Assembly (NCBI RefSeq): GCF_000972845.2
Contig: NC_040022.1
Span: 5,920,979-5,984,978, forward strand
Source of the DNA: Larimichthys crocea
Lineage: Eukaryota; Chordata; Actinopteri; Sciaenidae
DNA: 64,000 nt
Reading direction: 5' to 3'
In this document: piece by piece, positions 1 to 10,160 of the stretch
Position numbering within the stretch: position 1 is the stretch's first letter
Layout: each line of letters begins with the position of its first letter
The notes under the pieces: model-generated
The model's database searches: none
Told to the model about the DNA's origin: nothing
The model's input: only the letters and a program-made list of their open reading frames with translations
Program-made: the position numbers and the translations under genes

Positions 1-780
1 GTTAATAATCCTGACCATGGTGTTTCAGGTGGACACTATGATCCCTCCGTCTCAGTTTGAGAGAGCACAAATCAAAGAGAAAGCAGTAGCCCTGGTTCTG
101 GTATCGCAATGACTGCAGAGAGAGAACCTGAAGGTCAAAATGAATACATGCTGAACTCACGGTGGTGTCTGCAGATGGGATGACCACTGATCCAGATAAG
201 GTTGGCAAAGAAAATGATTCCTCACCTGGGTTTTTATCAAATTGCCTCTGAACTCTTTGGCTGCAAATCTGACTAATAAAGACAAAACAGTCAAAACTCT
301 ACAGGACAGACATACTGTAAGTGACGCAGCTTTCTAGAGACTTGTGGCAGATAAACAAAGGTAGGCTTTAGAATTGGCAAATTGTTCCCAAGAAATCAGA
401 TACAAAGGTAGCTGAGCAAATTGTGCTTTGCGAGTATGTTTTGACTGACAAAACAGAAGCTGGAAGCAGACAGTAGCTTTTGCTCCAGCATTAAACGCTC
501 TCAGAGGAGCTGAAGTGTGCAGTGCAAAAGCAGCACTCAGCAGCTCTCCAAACTGTGTATCCATAGTAATACCATGAAACTACCCTCTCTTTCTTGCAGG
601 TAGAGGACTAAGAAGTTTCATTTTAACAACAACCAACCAAATAAAAAAAGAGATGAGGAAAGTGTCACCTGTGGTGCTGAGGTTAGTGAAGCAGTTGCAT
701 TGATTAGTGGAGAAAGGAGGCAGGTGGAGACAGCGGAAAGAGGGGGACCAGCTTAAGATGTGTTTTTGCTACCACAAAAG
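1..780. other. No gene recognised; 5' flank of gypsy remnant
   Basis: Short open frames occur on both strands, but none looks like a known protein and none is bounded by convincing splice sites. A short + strand open stretch near 20-110 could be a decayed upstream part of the retrotransposon polyprotein whose integrase follows, but stops interrupt it and I cannot identify it. Confidence 0.4.
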
Positions 781-790
781 CTGCCACCTC

Positions 791-1087
791 AGCCTCCATG
801 ACAACCGTGGCCACCAAGGTGTGAAACAGACCGGTTATGAGGAGTCTGGATAAGAGAGGAGATGCTGCCGGCCAAGTCTGAATGACACAACCGAGGATTA
901 CTGCAGGGATTGTGAGCGCTGCACATCGTCCAAAGAATGTTAGATCCATCCAAAGACCTTCATGGGTCGTTTAACAGCATCAGAGCCTAGTGACGTTTCA
1001 GCTGTAGACCTCACTGTGGTGGAATTTTTGTCTGATGGACGAGAAAATGTCTTAATCATGATAGATTTGTTCTCTAAATATGTATGA
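791..1087 (+). mobile_element. Ty3/gypsy retrotransposon integrase fragment (broken)
   Basis: Translation of the + strand in shifting frames gives the hallmarks of a Ty3/gypsy integrase. First comes an HHCC zinc-binding part: His followed by GHQGV near 794-830, then EDYCRDCERC with its CxxC pair near 895-930. Next is the start of the catalytic core, with SDGRENVL followed by DLFSKY (about 1030-1083). In intact elements this enzyme inserts the cDNA copy into the genome. Here in-frame stops (for example near 833 and 1085) and frame changes break it, and the rest of the core is missing, so it is dead. The leucine-rich open frame on the opposite strand (704-949) is its antisense shadow. Confidence 0.75.
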
Positions 1088-1404
1088 TCCATATCAACTA
1101 GAGACTGACAGTTTATTGTCTGGGTAATATATGAGGTGCAAGATATACTGAAAAAGATAATTGAGTTTAGTTGGTATTCATTTACTGTTTCAGCTACTCC
1201 ACCATCATCCGTGTTTACACCGCAGTTCATCTGGCTGCAGCTTATTATAGCATTGTTTTACAAGCAGGTGATTTTAGTCTTTTTGTTTTTACATTGTTCA
1301 TGTTGGGTTTGGTTATACTTCACATTCTGTCTCCTGTGTTTCAGCTGGTCATAGCTTCAGCTGTGAGTCCACTCACTTTTGACGGTGACATAATTTGTTG
1401 CGAT

Positions 1405-1800
1405 AAGATATAAGAGACTTTAATGATCCCATGTTGGGGAAAGGAGACTTGTCACAGCAGCTTGTGTACACAAGGTTGATGAGAAAATACTCATAATTTA
1501 GAAATTTATAGAAGAAATTCATTAAGTCATGCTGGTGTCTGACAGCTGTTGGAATGAAGGACCTGTGGCAGCGCTCCTTCTTACATGGTGGGTGTAGCAG
1601 CAGTCTGTTGCCAAAGGAGTTGTTGGCCTCCACGGTCTCATGCAGGAGGCGAGAGAAGTTGTTCCACTACCTCTATGGAGTCTAGGGGGCAGTCCAGGAC
1701 AGAGCTGGCCCTCAGTTTGTTGAAGACATAGAATAATGCAGACCACAGTGTCAAAGTTCTGCACACACTGAAAGGGTCTCCTCAGCAAGTGTTTGTAAAA
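1405..1800 (-). mobile_element. LINE 3'-end fragment, copy 1
   Basis: Reading the minus strand, this matches two other copies in the window (7,165-7,345 and 31,345-31,635). All share a block with a 'gacagctgttggaatg' core, then a 3' terminus of the form 'tttcccc...gggatcattaaagt'. The minus strand encodes a run including SFIPTAVRHQHD, which resembles the extreme C-terminus of a fish non-LTR reverse transcriptase ORF. The element is 5'-truncated, as LINE insertions usually are. I think it belongs to a Rex/L2-like clade, but the clade is not certain. Confidence 0.65.
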
Positions 1801-1939
1801 CAGCCAAATTCCTTCTACGTGTGACTCTTTTATTGAAGTCTCTGTGTTACAGTAGTTTTAATTCAACATAACAATACAGAGAAATCTGTATATTTGGTGT
1901 ATTTTATCTAGAAAACAAACAAAAAAACACATTTATTTA

Positions 1940-2330
1940 TATCATGGTCATTTATTTTTGTAAATACTATTTATATTATGGTCACTACTCTATAGCAATA
2001 ATAATATTATTTATATTATGGTCACTTTCTTTGCAAAATTACTTACACTATGGTCACTTTTACACTACAATACTCTTATATATCATGCCACTTTTTATGC
2101 CACTCAGTACTTATCTGTTTCTGAAGGTCGATTGTTTTTCTTTCGCGGTTATTGTGTAGTTATAGATACCTCTGTCTGTTTAATCTCTGTCTGTTTATTG
2201 TGTTTTTGTTTTTTGTTTTGGCCCCTTCTACTTTTGTTTCTCTATCTTGCTGCTGTCACAAGTGAATTTCCCCGCGGTGGGATAAATAAAGTATCTATCT
2301 AATCGAATCGAATCGAATCGAATCGAAAAG
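1940..2330 (+). mobile_element. LINE 3' UTR-like tail ending in (ATCGA)n
   Basis: This AT-rich + strand tract contains four degenerate repeats of a 'ttatattatggtcac' unit (about 1,940-2,060). It ends in 'gctgctgtcacaagtgaatt', 'tccccgcggtgggataaa' and a pentanucleotide ATCGA repeat (about 2,303-2,326). The terminal block is the same as the 3' terminus of the LINE copies elsewhere in the window, here in the opposite orientation. A short simple-repeat tail in place of poly(A) is typical of such elements. It lies immediately upstream of the hrob promoter region. Confidence 0.6.
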
Positions 2331-2399
2331 GAAGCTCCCTGTGAAGCGGATGCGGACGTGACTGGGGGGTGAACTCTCTCGCTCTGCGTCAACACTCTT

Positions 2400-2642
2400 T
2401 GTAGAAAAAACAAAACAACACTTCCTACGTCATCACGTCGTGTTTGAACGTGGCGGCGCGGCAGCAAACAGCAGCAGCTGAAGTTTGCATGAAGCTCGCT
2501 GGCTAAAAGTAAAAAAGTAAAGCTAACGTAAAACAACAACACAACTTATTTATATTGGTTATCACTGAATGGCATTCGATGTGTCGGTGAGTTTGGTTCG
2601 TCTCGCCAGGCTGATGAAAAACGGCTTTCATCGCGATATCTC
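2400..2642 (+). promoter_or_regulatory. hrob: Putative TATA-less promoter and 5' UTR of hrob
   Basis: This CpG-rich segment sits between the LINE tail and the first hrob codon. It holds an ETS-like CTTCC directly followed by a CRE half-site (TACGTCA, about 2,421-2,433), then an ACGT-containing motif and a CGCGGC run. No TATA box is evident. This composition is usual for a housekeeping DNA-repair gene. The transcription start cannot be placed from sequence alone. Confidence 0.45.
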
Positions 2643-2646
2643 ATGA
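2569..2646 (+). other. uORF or alternative in-frame first exon of hrob
   Basis: An ATG at 2,569 opens a 25-codon frame whose TGA (2,644-2,646) overlaps the main hrob ATG (2,643) as ATGA. The same ATG is followed after six codons by a good donor (gtgagt, 2,587-2,592). If that donor is joined to the exon 2 acceptor at 2,792, the frame stays open. The alternative protein would start MAFDVS and then continue with the same TCKLSGLF sequence, 607 aa in total. The region is therefore either a uORF of the 2,643 start or a genuine alternative exon 1. Confidence 0.45.
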
Positions 2647-2930
2647 CAGCGATGGTAAGTGACCCAAACCAAGTAAAAACAACCTGAAGCTAATTCAGCT
2701 AACGTGCTAACAACACGGTGACACCTCCACCTGCTGCATGTGGAGGCTGATTGACAGGTGGAGACATTTAATCAGTGTGTCTCTGTTACAGACCTGCAAA
2801 TTAAGTGGCCTGTTCAGCATCGGCGAAGACTTTGATGATGAGGTGATTTTTCCCAGCAGACTCAAACACACCTGATTTCAACTGTTACTTAACTGTCACG
2901 TGCTGTAACACAGTGATCCTCCTTCTGTTC

Positions 2931-2977
<47 letters not shown>

Positions 2978-4174
2978 CCCAGGACCTGCTGGGGACAGAC
3001 TGGGCTGTCCGCTCAACGTCTGGACCAGCCGATGTGGCAGCTGCTGTGTCATCTTGTGCTCTGCGGGCCTCCTCTGTCGCTCGCAGAGAGCCGGAGGAAA
3101 ATTGCCTTCAGCGAACTGGAGAGAGATCAGCTGCCCCGTGTAATGGCACAGCATCAAGGAGCGGCACGCACACCGCTGCCGGACAAACTGTTGCTCCGGC
3201 TTTGAGACAGCTCTCCTCCTCCTCCTCCTCTTCCTCCCTCCGTCCTCCCACTCTGAATAACCACGCTCCTGATCCGGCGTCACAGCAGCGGCAGCCCTGC
3301 CCGCCTCAGGATGATTTCGATGATTGGGATGTGGACCTGGCAGACCTGGATGAGTTTGACCGACAGACGGCGCAGCAGCAGCAGCAGCAGCAGCAGCAGC
3401 TTCGACCTCCTTCTCCAATCACACCTGCATCCTCAGCGAAGACGCTGCGACCTCCGACCTGTGGAGGGATTCAGACAAGACCCAACCAGAGCCCGAGAGA
3501 GCTCAGCACTGCACGGCAGGCGTCTGAATCTTTTGGTCAGAACCGACCTCCTCGGACTTTCTCCACCCCTCTGCGGTCTCAGAATCCGCGTCCTCCTTTT
3601 CCGTCAGCCCCCCCACAGAGTCCAAATGTATTCCCGGCCCCTAGCCCCATTTCCAAGACTCTCCACAGGCCCCAGCAGCCACAGAGACAGTGGGCGTCTC
3701 CAGCACGTTCCCCTCAGGCTCGTGGTCTCTTTGAAACAGTCTCCCCCGGGCCTTCTTCCACAGCGTCTGTGAACACCTCCACTCTGAGCCCTCATCCCCT
3801 CCACACACCGGTCCTCACCAACCGCCTGGTCCAGCTGGTGTCAGCCTCCAATAAGCTTCCTAAGAAGAGGCCTCGCTCCGAGCCTCAGCGGCACAGGACC
3901 CGGCGCTTCCCCGGTCCTGCTGGACTCCTCCCAGAGCAGGTCAGTCCTAGTCTCTCAGTCCAGATCTGTCTCTTTTAGTCCCGTTACGCTACTGCTCAGA
4001 GGTTTTGTCACCTCAGCTGTAATGAAATGACTCTCAGGGTTATGTGTTTGTTTTTCCATCATGTAATAATCAGATTTTTCTCTCTTAGCCGCAGGGTCGA
4101 AACCTGGACGAGGTGGTGGTTTCTGTTCCTGTGACTCCTGCTCACGGTGCCGTGGCTCGGCTGCCAAGCCAGGT

Positions 4175-4223
<49 letters not shown>

Positions 4224-7200
4224 AGAGCTTATTTTAATTTAGTATTTTTATCATCGCATGAAAAACTAAACACTGGATAATCATTTTTTCCCGTATCGAT
4301 CAGATACTGTGCTGCCTTCAGGTCCTACTGGGAAATTTCTACTTCTGTCTAAAGAAACCATTTATTCCTAATTTTAATGGGAACATGAATGCTGAAGGCG
4401 TAGCAGCGTCACAGTAGCCTCCTCCTCTGCCTTTCACCCAGTGCATTCTGGTACAGGCTCCAAATCTCAGCGAGCGCAGAAACCAGATCGATGCCTTTAC
4501 AAACAATCGCGACAAGAGAAGCAATAACTGACCAAACATGTGCACCACAGGCTCCTTTCCTTCAGTTCTTTGTATGCGGAGCATGAGGGGAAATGACTCA
4601 TTTGAAGTGAAGCATGTCATGAGCACAGTAACTACAGTGTGAACTCTCCGACTTGTTTTAAAGGGTTCCAGCTCTCAGGCTGAGGAGGAAGACTTCAGCG
4701 GCGGCGGCTGGGCGGCGATGAAGGCAGAGATGGGATTGGATGAGAGGAACCCGTCGTGCTTCCTGCACTCCTACAGCGTCGTCATGGTGCTGCGAAAGGT
4801 GACCTGCCATCAGCGTCACTCTCGACGACTCCTTAGTCTTGAGCATTTTTATTTTCAGGTCAAGCAGTTTGTTGTTATTCACCCTCCATCATGAGAGACC
4901 GTGTGTCACTGCCGGGGGTCTGTTGGCATAATCAGGACAAATGAAGCAGCCGTAGCAGAGGTGTTGTGTAATTATACACAGTACAATCGCTCATCAATCC
5001 CTGTAATGACTCACTGCGTGTGTGTGTGTCGACCTCTGTGGAAAAAAGCTTGCCGGTAGCGTTTGAGTGGCAGTCGTCGCGAGCCCTTAAACATGTTTTG
5101 TCTGCGTTGCGGCGGTTGACACAGGCGGCGCTTACACGCTCGGAGTCATCCGGGTTAAGCCGCTTTACACGAACCACCGCTTCCTGAAATCCCTGTTTGC
5201 ATGATGAAGACTAATTAACACGCAGACCTCTCCTCTTCTGACTGAACAACAACGCGTTCCCTGATGCCAACAGTGACTGTCGCTCGCGTGTGAGTAAACA
5301 GTAATCTGACAAACCGACCAAAACAGGCTCTTAAAATTCAATAAATAATCTGTAGTTTTGTGAATTGTTGTCCGCCAATACCACAATACTACCACCAGAG
5401 GGCGCCAGAAAAGGGAAAAGATTTTCCCGGGCACAGATGTGACACGTTCTGGGCCGCCGGAGTTATACACAGTCAATATTTCTGCCATAATATAGTTCTG
5501 TCATAAAAACAGCCAAAATAGAAATAATTAAACTATGCAGCATATTTACATTTTTACGTATTTAGAAGCACAACATTAGTAAACCAAGTCTGGCAGGCAA
5601 AACTCTCACGTCCGTTGGGGTTTTGGAGTTACAGCGTTTGTAACTAACTAATAAACGTTGACCCCCAGTTTGAGCAATATGTTTCCTTTTTATGATTGAT
5701 CTAATGTGAGCATTGTTTTCTCAAACAGATGTGATCATTTGTCATTCCATAACCATTTATCCTCACCAGGGTCACTGGGCGAGAGGCAGGGTACGCCTTG
5801 GACTGGTTCATCACAGTGCTGACACATAGAGTCAAACAACCAGTCACACTCACATTCACGCCTACGACCAATTTACCTGCGTGGACTGTGGGAGTCAGCC
5901 GGAGAGAACATGCAAACTCCACACAGAAATGCTCAGCCTGTTTCCCAGAGCCCTAAGCTGAAATAGTTACTTTTAATGGTCCAAAAAATACCAAAATATT
6001 CCATTTAGTCTCAGTTATGATACAGAAAACCTTCAAATCTGTGTGTTTTTAGAACCTTAAAAAATGACTGAAAAGATTGAGCCGATTAGCAAAACACTTT
6101 CCGATTAATTGACAGCCGTTAAAGCTCCAAAAAAAAAGGAACCTGAGCTGTCGTGAGATAACACTAACACGATGTCTGTCTCCCCTTGTCGCCGCAGGCC
6201 GCTCTAAAACAGCTGGCGAGAAACAAAGTGCCCAACATGGCCGTCCTCCTGAAGAGCATCATCCACACACACACTGATGCCAAGGCTGTGTTCAAAGACC
6301 CAACAGGTATGTCTCAAACGAAAACACTCCAGGCTCAAAATAAACGTGTTAAGTGAAGGTGTGAGGTGTCGGCTTCGCATTTGACACACGCTCACCGACT
6401 CACCTCGCCTCGCCACATCGCGTGGTGCGAGAGCAGAGTTCAGCCACAGTAACGTGTTTGCTTACACACACACACACACGTATATAATACATGTGTGTAC
6501 ACGTCCTTCACACGTCTGGTACACCTACGACAGGAACACTCTTTCCCCTCCGTCTTCAGCCTTCACCCTCCTCTTGTCTGATCCACCTCTAAGCCGAGCC
6601 GGTTGCCATGGCCCCCAAGAGAGCAGACGCACAAGGCGCACTGATTATTAACACTCAGGAGTGGATGTTGTACTCAACACCGGACTTAAGTGCTTATTAG
6701 TGATTCAATTGCCGTAGATTGGCATCAGCGGTGGGAGGGTGTTAAGTGCTTCTGACAGCACGAGGGACCATTCTGTCAGTAATGTGCCTCCCACCTGCTG
6801 AAAAGGTTTTTCTCCGGTAAGCAGAAGCTGCTGTCAAGCCTGTTGCCGACTGTGCGCTCGCGTCAGAAATGGGGCCGCAACTAACTGGTTTCAGTACGGA
6901 TTCATGTGTCGATCATTCTCAAGATGAGTTGTTTTGCTGCAGACAATGTTGGATCACGGAGCTCAGACCTCCAGGCTGTTCTGTTTTGTCCGAAACGCAA
7001 AGATATTAACAGCATTGTGTCATCGAAACACAAAAAAAACTCACAGCAATCAATCAACGACCAAAAATTGTCAGTCTTTAATTTATTAGTTAACAATTAA
7101 TCAACTAATCGTCGCTGCTCTCGTTGGAAAAAGATCGGTCGGTGAATGGCTGAGTCATTTCTCAAACCATTAAGTGGCTTTAATGATCCCACAGCGAGGA

Positions 7201-10049
7201 AATTCACCTGTCACGGCAGCTCGTGTACACAAGATTGATGAGAATATACTCAGAAACTCGAAATGTATAGAAGAAAGTCATGAAGTCATGCTGGTGTCCG
7301 ACAGCTGTTGGAATAAAGGACCTGTGGTAGCACTCCTTCTTTTTTTCTATTTCCTGTTGTAATTTGGGGTTTTGATTGTTCATCAGAGCAACTTGGAGCA
7401 AACTGGGAAAATTGTGGCCATTTATATTACATTGTATACCGAGGACCCTCGTTGAGGTCATGCTTTTCCGTAGCCTCTAAAACTAACCCACATCTCACAT
7501 CTCAGCCTCAATATCCAGTCTTACAGTAAAGAGCAGCCTAAACGTCCTCACTACGATGACTTTAAAAACTGCAATTGGTCCCCACAGAGATGACAGCACA
7601 AGCCCACAGACACATCTGGTTCTTTTTTTTTTTTCCCCACACATTGTCCACCATGAGTGACAGCGTAGGAGTGCAGTTCTCAATTGGTGGTGTGCTCTTT
7701 TTTTTAAAAGGAAAGCCAAGAACTGAAGAGGATAAAGGCGATAATTAGCTCGAATACAACATCTTTGATGATATTTAGAAAGGTTGAAAGGTTGAACAAA
7801 TGTTTGTTTTAATGATATACCATGAGTTTGCTGTATTATTATCGGTAAGTGGAGTTTGTTGTCTTTAAAGGACATTCCTCTAATCGCTGTCATTGTTCTG
7901 TTCTGTTGGGAATGTTTTGGACTGAAGGGGAGATTCAGGGAACTGTGCATCGGCGTCTCCTCGAGGACAGAGCGGAGGAGCTGAAGATTGGAAGTGTGCT
8001 GCTGCTCAAGCAGGTAAAACTCACCTTTTTAATTTAATACACAACAACGACGGCTCCATTTGAGTGTTTTTGAGCTTAAACTACACGTTATGTCCGTCGT
8101 CTCTGCTTCGCTGTGGTCAGGTGGGCGTGTTCTCCCCCTCCCATCGTAACCATTACCTCAACGTGACGCCCAACAACCTGCTGAGGATCTACGCCCCTGA
8201 CGGAGTCCGCATGTCCTCCACTCAGCTCCCGCCGCTTGTCCTGGTGAGCGCCAGCTGAAAACGAGAATAGCACATTTCGACAAATATGAAACCTGTCAAC
8301 CTGTCAGGCGTCCCCTCACAACATCATTTTTTCCCCCCATCAGGAGTCGATGTTGCCGTCACCCTCCCGGTCCTCCACCGTCCTCCAGGAGCCCGTGTCA
8401 CAGATGCACCTCGTGTTTGACGAGGAGGATGACGACGAAGGAGAGAGAGGGACAGGCGAAGACCTCCAAACCTTGAGAGACACTAAAGCCAGCTCCAGCA
8501 GAGGCCCTGCTGGGAACCCAGCGCCTCAAGACTCGGGCTGGGATGCAGGTGGGGACCTTCGTGTGGTGATGAGACAAATGAATTCTGGTCACATCTTTTG
8601 ATTTTCTCAAGCGTCAGACTCTTGAAATTAAGTTTTTGCTGAATAAAACAGCAACTCTGTCTGACTGCTGACTCGCTGACCCGAAATCCAATCGATGTGG
8701 AGCAAAACAAAGAGGCTCCAGATTGTTGTGCAGCTAACCAGTGTTTTCATTTTGATTAATCAGTCCTTTTCTTTTTATCATTCAGTCAGTACACTGTCTA
8801 AAAAAAATAGCTAAAATATAAACGAGAAATGCTGAGTCACAGTACAAAGCAGCAGAAGTCTGAATTTATGTATCTGCAGCCAACTCATACATATTCATCT
8901 AATAATGATATGAAACATAAAGACGAGCAAGGTTCAGCATTTCTGAACTTTACACACAGTAGTGAACTTTCAGTTAGTCTGTCAGTCATTTGTCAATAGG
9001 ATGATTCTTATGCCTCTGATGATCCTCTTTCATTTCATCTAGTGACATCAACAGAACAAAATAAGAAAAGACCTCCGAGATCAGCAGGACAACAACAATA
9101 AAATGGATATATAAAAGCCGAAAATAAGTCATAATGGGATACCCCTGAAACGTAGCACCAGATTCCTGTCTGCGTCTTTCACATGAATGCTAACGTGCTG
9201 TACATTACCAGTGGATAAAAGCTCAGCAGCCTGTAACGGCGACCGTGGCTCAGAAAGTAGAGCGGCTCAGCTATAGATCCCCAGCTTCTCCTGTTCATGT
9301 GTCCACGGGGAAGACACTCGACCTCAAATTGCTCCCGGTGGTCTGGCCTTCACGTTTTCCATTTTTGCCTGCAGAAGTGTAATAACAGGAAACATTTGCT
9401 TTGTTTTTCATCCATCAAGCTGTTTTATTGGTGTGTAATGATCATTACAGTACTGGTATCAGCCAGAACTGTCAACTCACTCCATTCAAAGAGTATCTGT
9501 TGACTCGTGGAGTGCATTCGAAGGCCTGGACTCAGCCAGTACAGCCTCTTAAGGCAGAAAACGCGACTGTAAACTTCCTGAAACTAAAACCATAAAATGT
9601 TTGTTTATCGTTCCCTTGATCACTAACTTCTAGTTAGCTGAGCTTCCAAATTAGAGCTGATTGGTTCGACTCTTCTCTCATAAAACGCTTGTTTCTCCCC
9701 CGTCTGGACATCTTGGACCTCTTTTAGTATATTTTTTTTTTTTGTTATTACTTATTTACAGGTAGTCCCATTAAAAATGTATAGTAGGAGCTCATAAAAT
9801 ACATATCCCTGCAATTGTGCTTTTTATAATGATACCTTCTTATTCTACACAGAAAGCAACATTCATCTGTCAGCAAACAGATGAATGTTTAAAGACATGA
9901 AATGCCTTCAGCAGTTAAATGATTTCTTAGTTTGACACCATGTCGGCTGAATTTCATGTTGTTGTGTTTTTTTTTTTTCTGTCGGTTGTGCAGATGATGA
10001 CCTGGATGAACTCCTGGGAGAGTTACCCGAAGACACCTACAGCCTCTGA
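2643..10049 (+). CDS. hrob: HROB homologue (MCM8-MCM9 partner, OB-fold), 10 coding exons
   Basis: HROB (C17orf53/MCM8IP) binds MCM8-MCM9 and loads or activates this helicase for homologous recombination and crosslink repair in the nucleus. Exons: 2643-2654, 2792-2842, 2983-3939, 4089-4172, 4664-4798, 6198-6306, 7928-8013, 8121-8243, 8344-8548, 9994-10049. All have AG/GT borders and join in frame to 605 aa (human about 650). Conserved blocks: acidic N-terminus ending EDFDDEDLL; a disordered Ser/Pro/Gln middle with Ser8 (99-106) and Gln9 (152-160); TRRFPGPAGLLP (about 327-338); GLDERNPSCFL; NKVPNMAVLLKS; the FKDPTGEIQGTVHR OB-fold core; GVFSPSHRNHYLNVTPNNL; and acidic C-terminus DDLDELLGELPED. 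The OB-fold spans about residues 390-505. An exon 4 acceptor two codons later (gccgcag) is also possible, as is an alternative first exon at 2,569-2,586. Confidence 0.95.
2935..2974 (+). repeat. (TG)20 microsatellite at hrob exon 3 acceptor
   Basis: A pure TG tract of 40 nt is separated from the exon 3 acceptor (AG at 2,981-2,982) by only 'tttccc'. It takes the place of a normal polypyrimidine tract. UG repeats in RNA are known binding sites for TDP-43 and CELF proteins. Runs of this type are length-polymorphic. Confidence 0.95.
4177..4220 (+). repeat. (AC)22 microsatellite at hrob exon 4 donor
   Basis: The tract starts inside the donor region of exon 4 (gtaaacacac...) and runs 44 nt. It is the reverse complement of the TG tract that ends just before exon 3. 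Confidence 0.95.
5540..5640 (+). repeat. Interspersed repeat family X, fragment in hrob intron 5
   Basis: It shares 'gcatatttac', 'tatttagaagca', 'ccgttggggttt' and 'gaagt'/'gagtt' blocks, in the same order, with 27,905-28,030 and 55,235-55,350, and in reverse near 25,850-25,940. The family identity is unknown to me. Only the shared order of blocks inside the window is claimed. Confidence 0.6.
5748..5940 (+). repeat. Teleost interspersed repeat (TE 3' region type)
   Basis: It contains, in order, 'cctcaccagggtcactgg', 'gcgagaggcagggtacgcc', 'agtcaaacaaccagtcacac', 'ggactgtgggagtcagccgg' and 'acatgcaaactccacacag'. This string of motifs recurs throughout fish genomes as a transposon-derived repeat. 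A second, shorter piece lies at 47,195-47,245. The parent element is not named here because I cannot verify it. Confidence 0.6.
5960..6130 (+). repeat. AT-rich palindromic repeat family (cgattaat type), fragment 1
   Basis: It holds 'aaaaatgactgaaaagatt' and a terminal 'ccgattaattgacagc'. Related copies are at about 6,880-7,115, 21,117-21,370 and 35,700-35,880. The family is common in fish non-coding DNA and has self-complementary ends rich in 'attaatcgatta'. This fragment is decayed and lies in hrob intron 5. Confidence 0.45.
6880..7115. repeat. AT-rich palindromic repeat family, fragment 2
   Basis: The blocks 'ctgttttgtccgaaacgca', 'aaagatattaacagcattg', 'cacagcaatcaatcaacga' and 'ttaacaattaatcaactaat' correspond to the internal and terminal parts of the repeat seen at 21,117-21,370. 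It is in hrob intron 6. Confidence 0.5.
7165..7345 (-). mobile_element. LINE 3'-end fragment, copy 2
   Basis: It aligns over its whole length with copy 1: 'ctttaatgatcccacagcg', then a 'gtcacggcagctcgtgtac' block, then 'gacagctgttggaata'. Only the 3' terminal part is present. It is inserted in hrob intron 6 in antisense orientation, directly after the AT-rich repeat. Confidence 0.65.
9858..9889. repeat. Small perfect hairpin in last hrob intron
   Basis: Two perfect 13-nt arms (9,858-9,870 and 9,877-9,889; aacattcatctgt and its complement) flank a 6-nt loop. The hairpin lies about 105 nt upstream of the exon 10 acceptor. No function is claimed. Confidence 0.8.
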
Positions 10050-10127
10050 TGTAACGTTACATCAGCGAACCTCCTGTACAGACTGTCTCCGCTGACTGTG
10101 TTTTTTGTTTTTCTTGTCACCACTAAC

Positions 10128-10160
10128 AGTAAAGATGTTAGCCTTTGTTTTTCCTGATAT
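10128..10160 (+). terminator. Possible hrob poly(A) signal (AGTAAA variant)
   Basis: AGTAAA at 10,128-10,133 is followed by a T/G-rich stretch (tttgtttttcctg). It lies about 80 nt after the stop codon. No canonical AATAAA occurs in the next few hundred bases, so this variant is the best nearby candidate, but the true 3' end could be further downstream. Confidence 0.3.

Noticed and set aside
704..949. Minus-strand 81-aa hydrophobic open frame resembling a membrane protein
   Set aside because: It is antisense to gypsy integrase motifs on the + strand and has no splice context.
2885..3418. 177-aa minus-strand open frame with poly-Ala
   Set aside because: It is the antisense shadow of hrob exon 3; the Ala run is the complement of Ser/Gln codon repeats.
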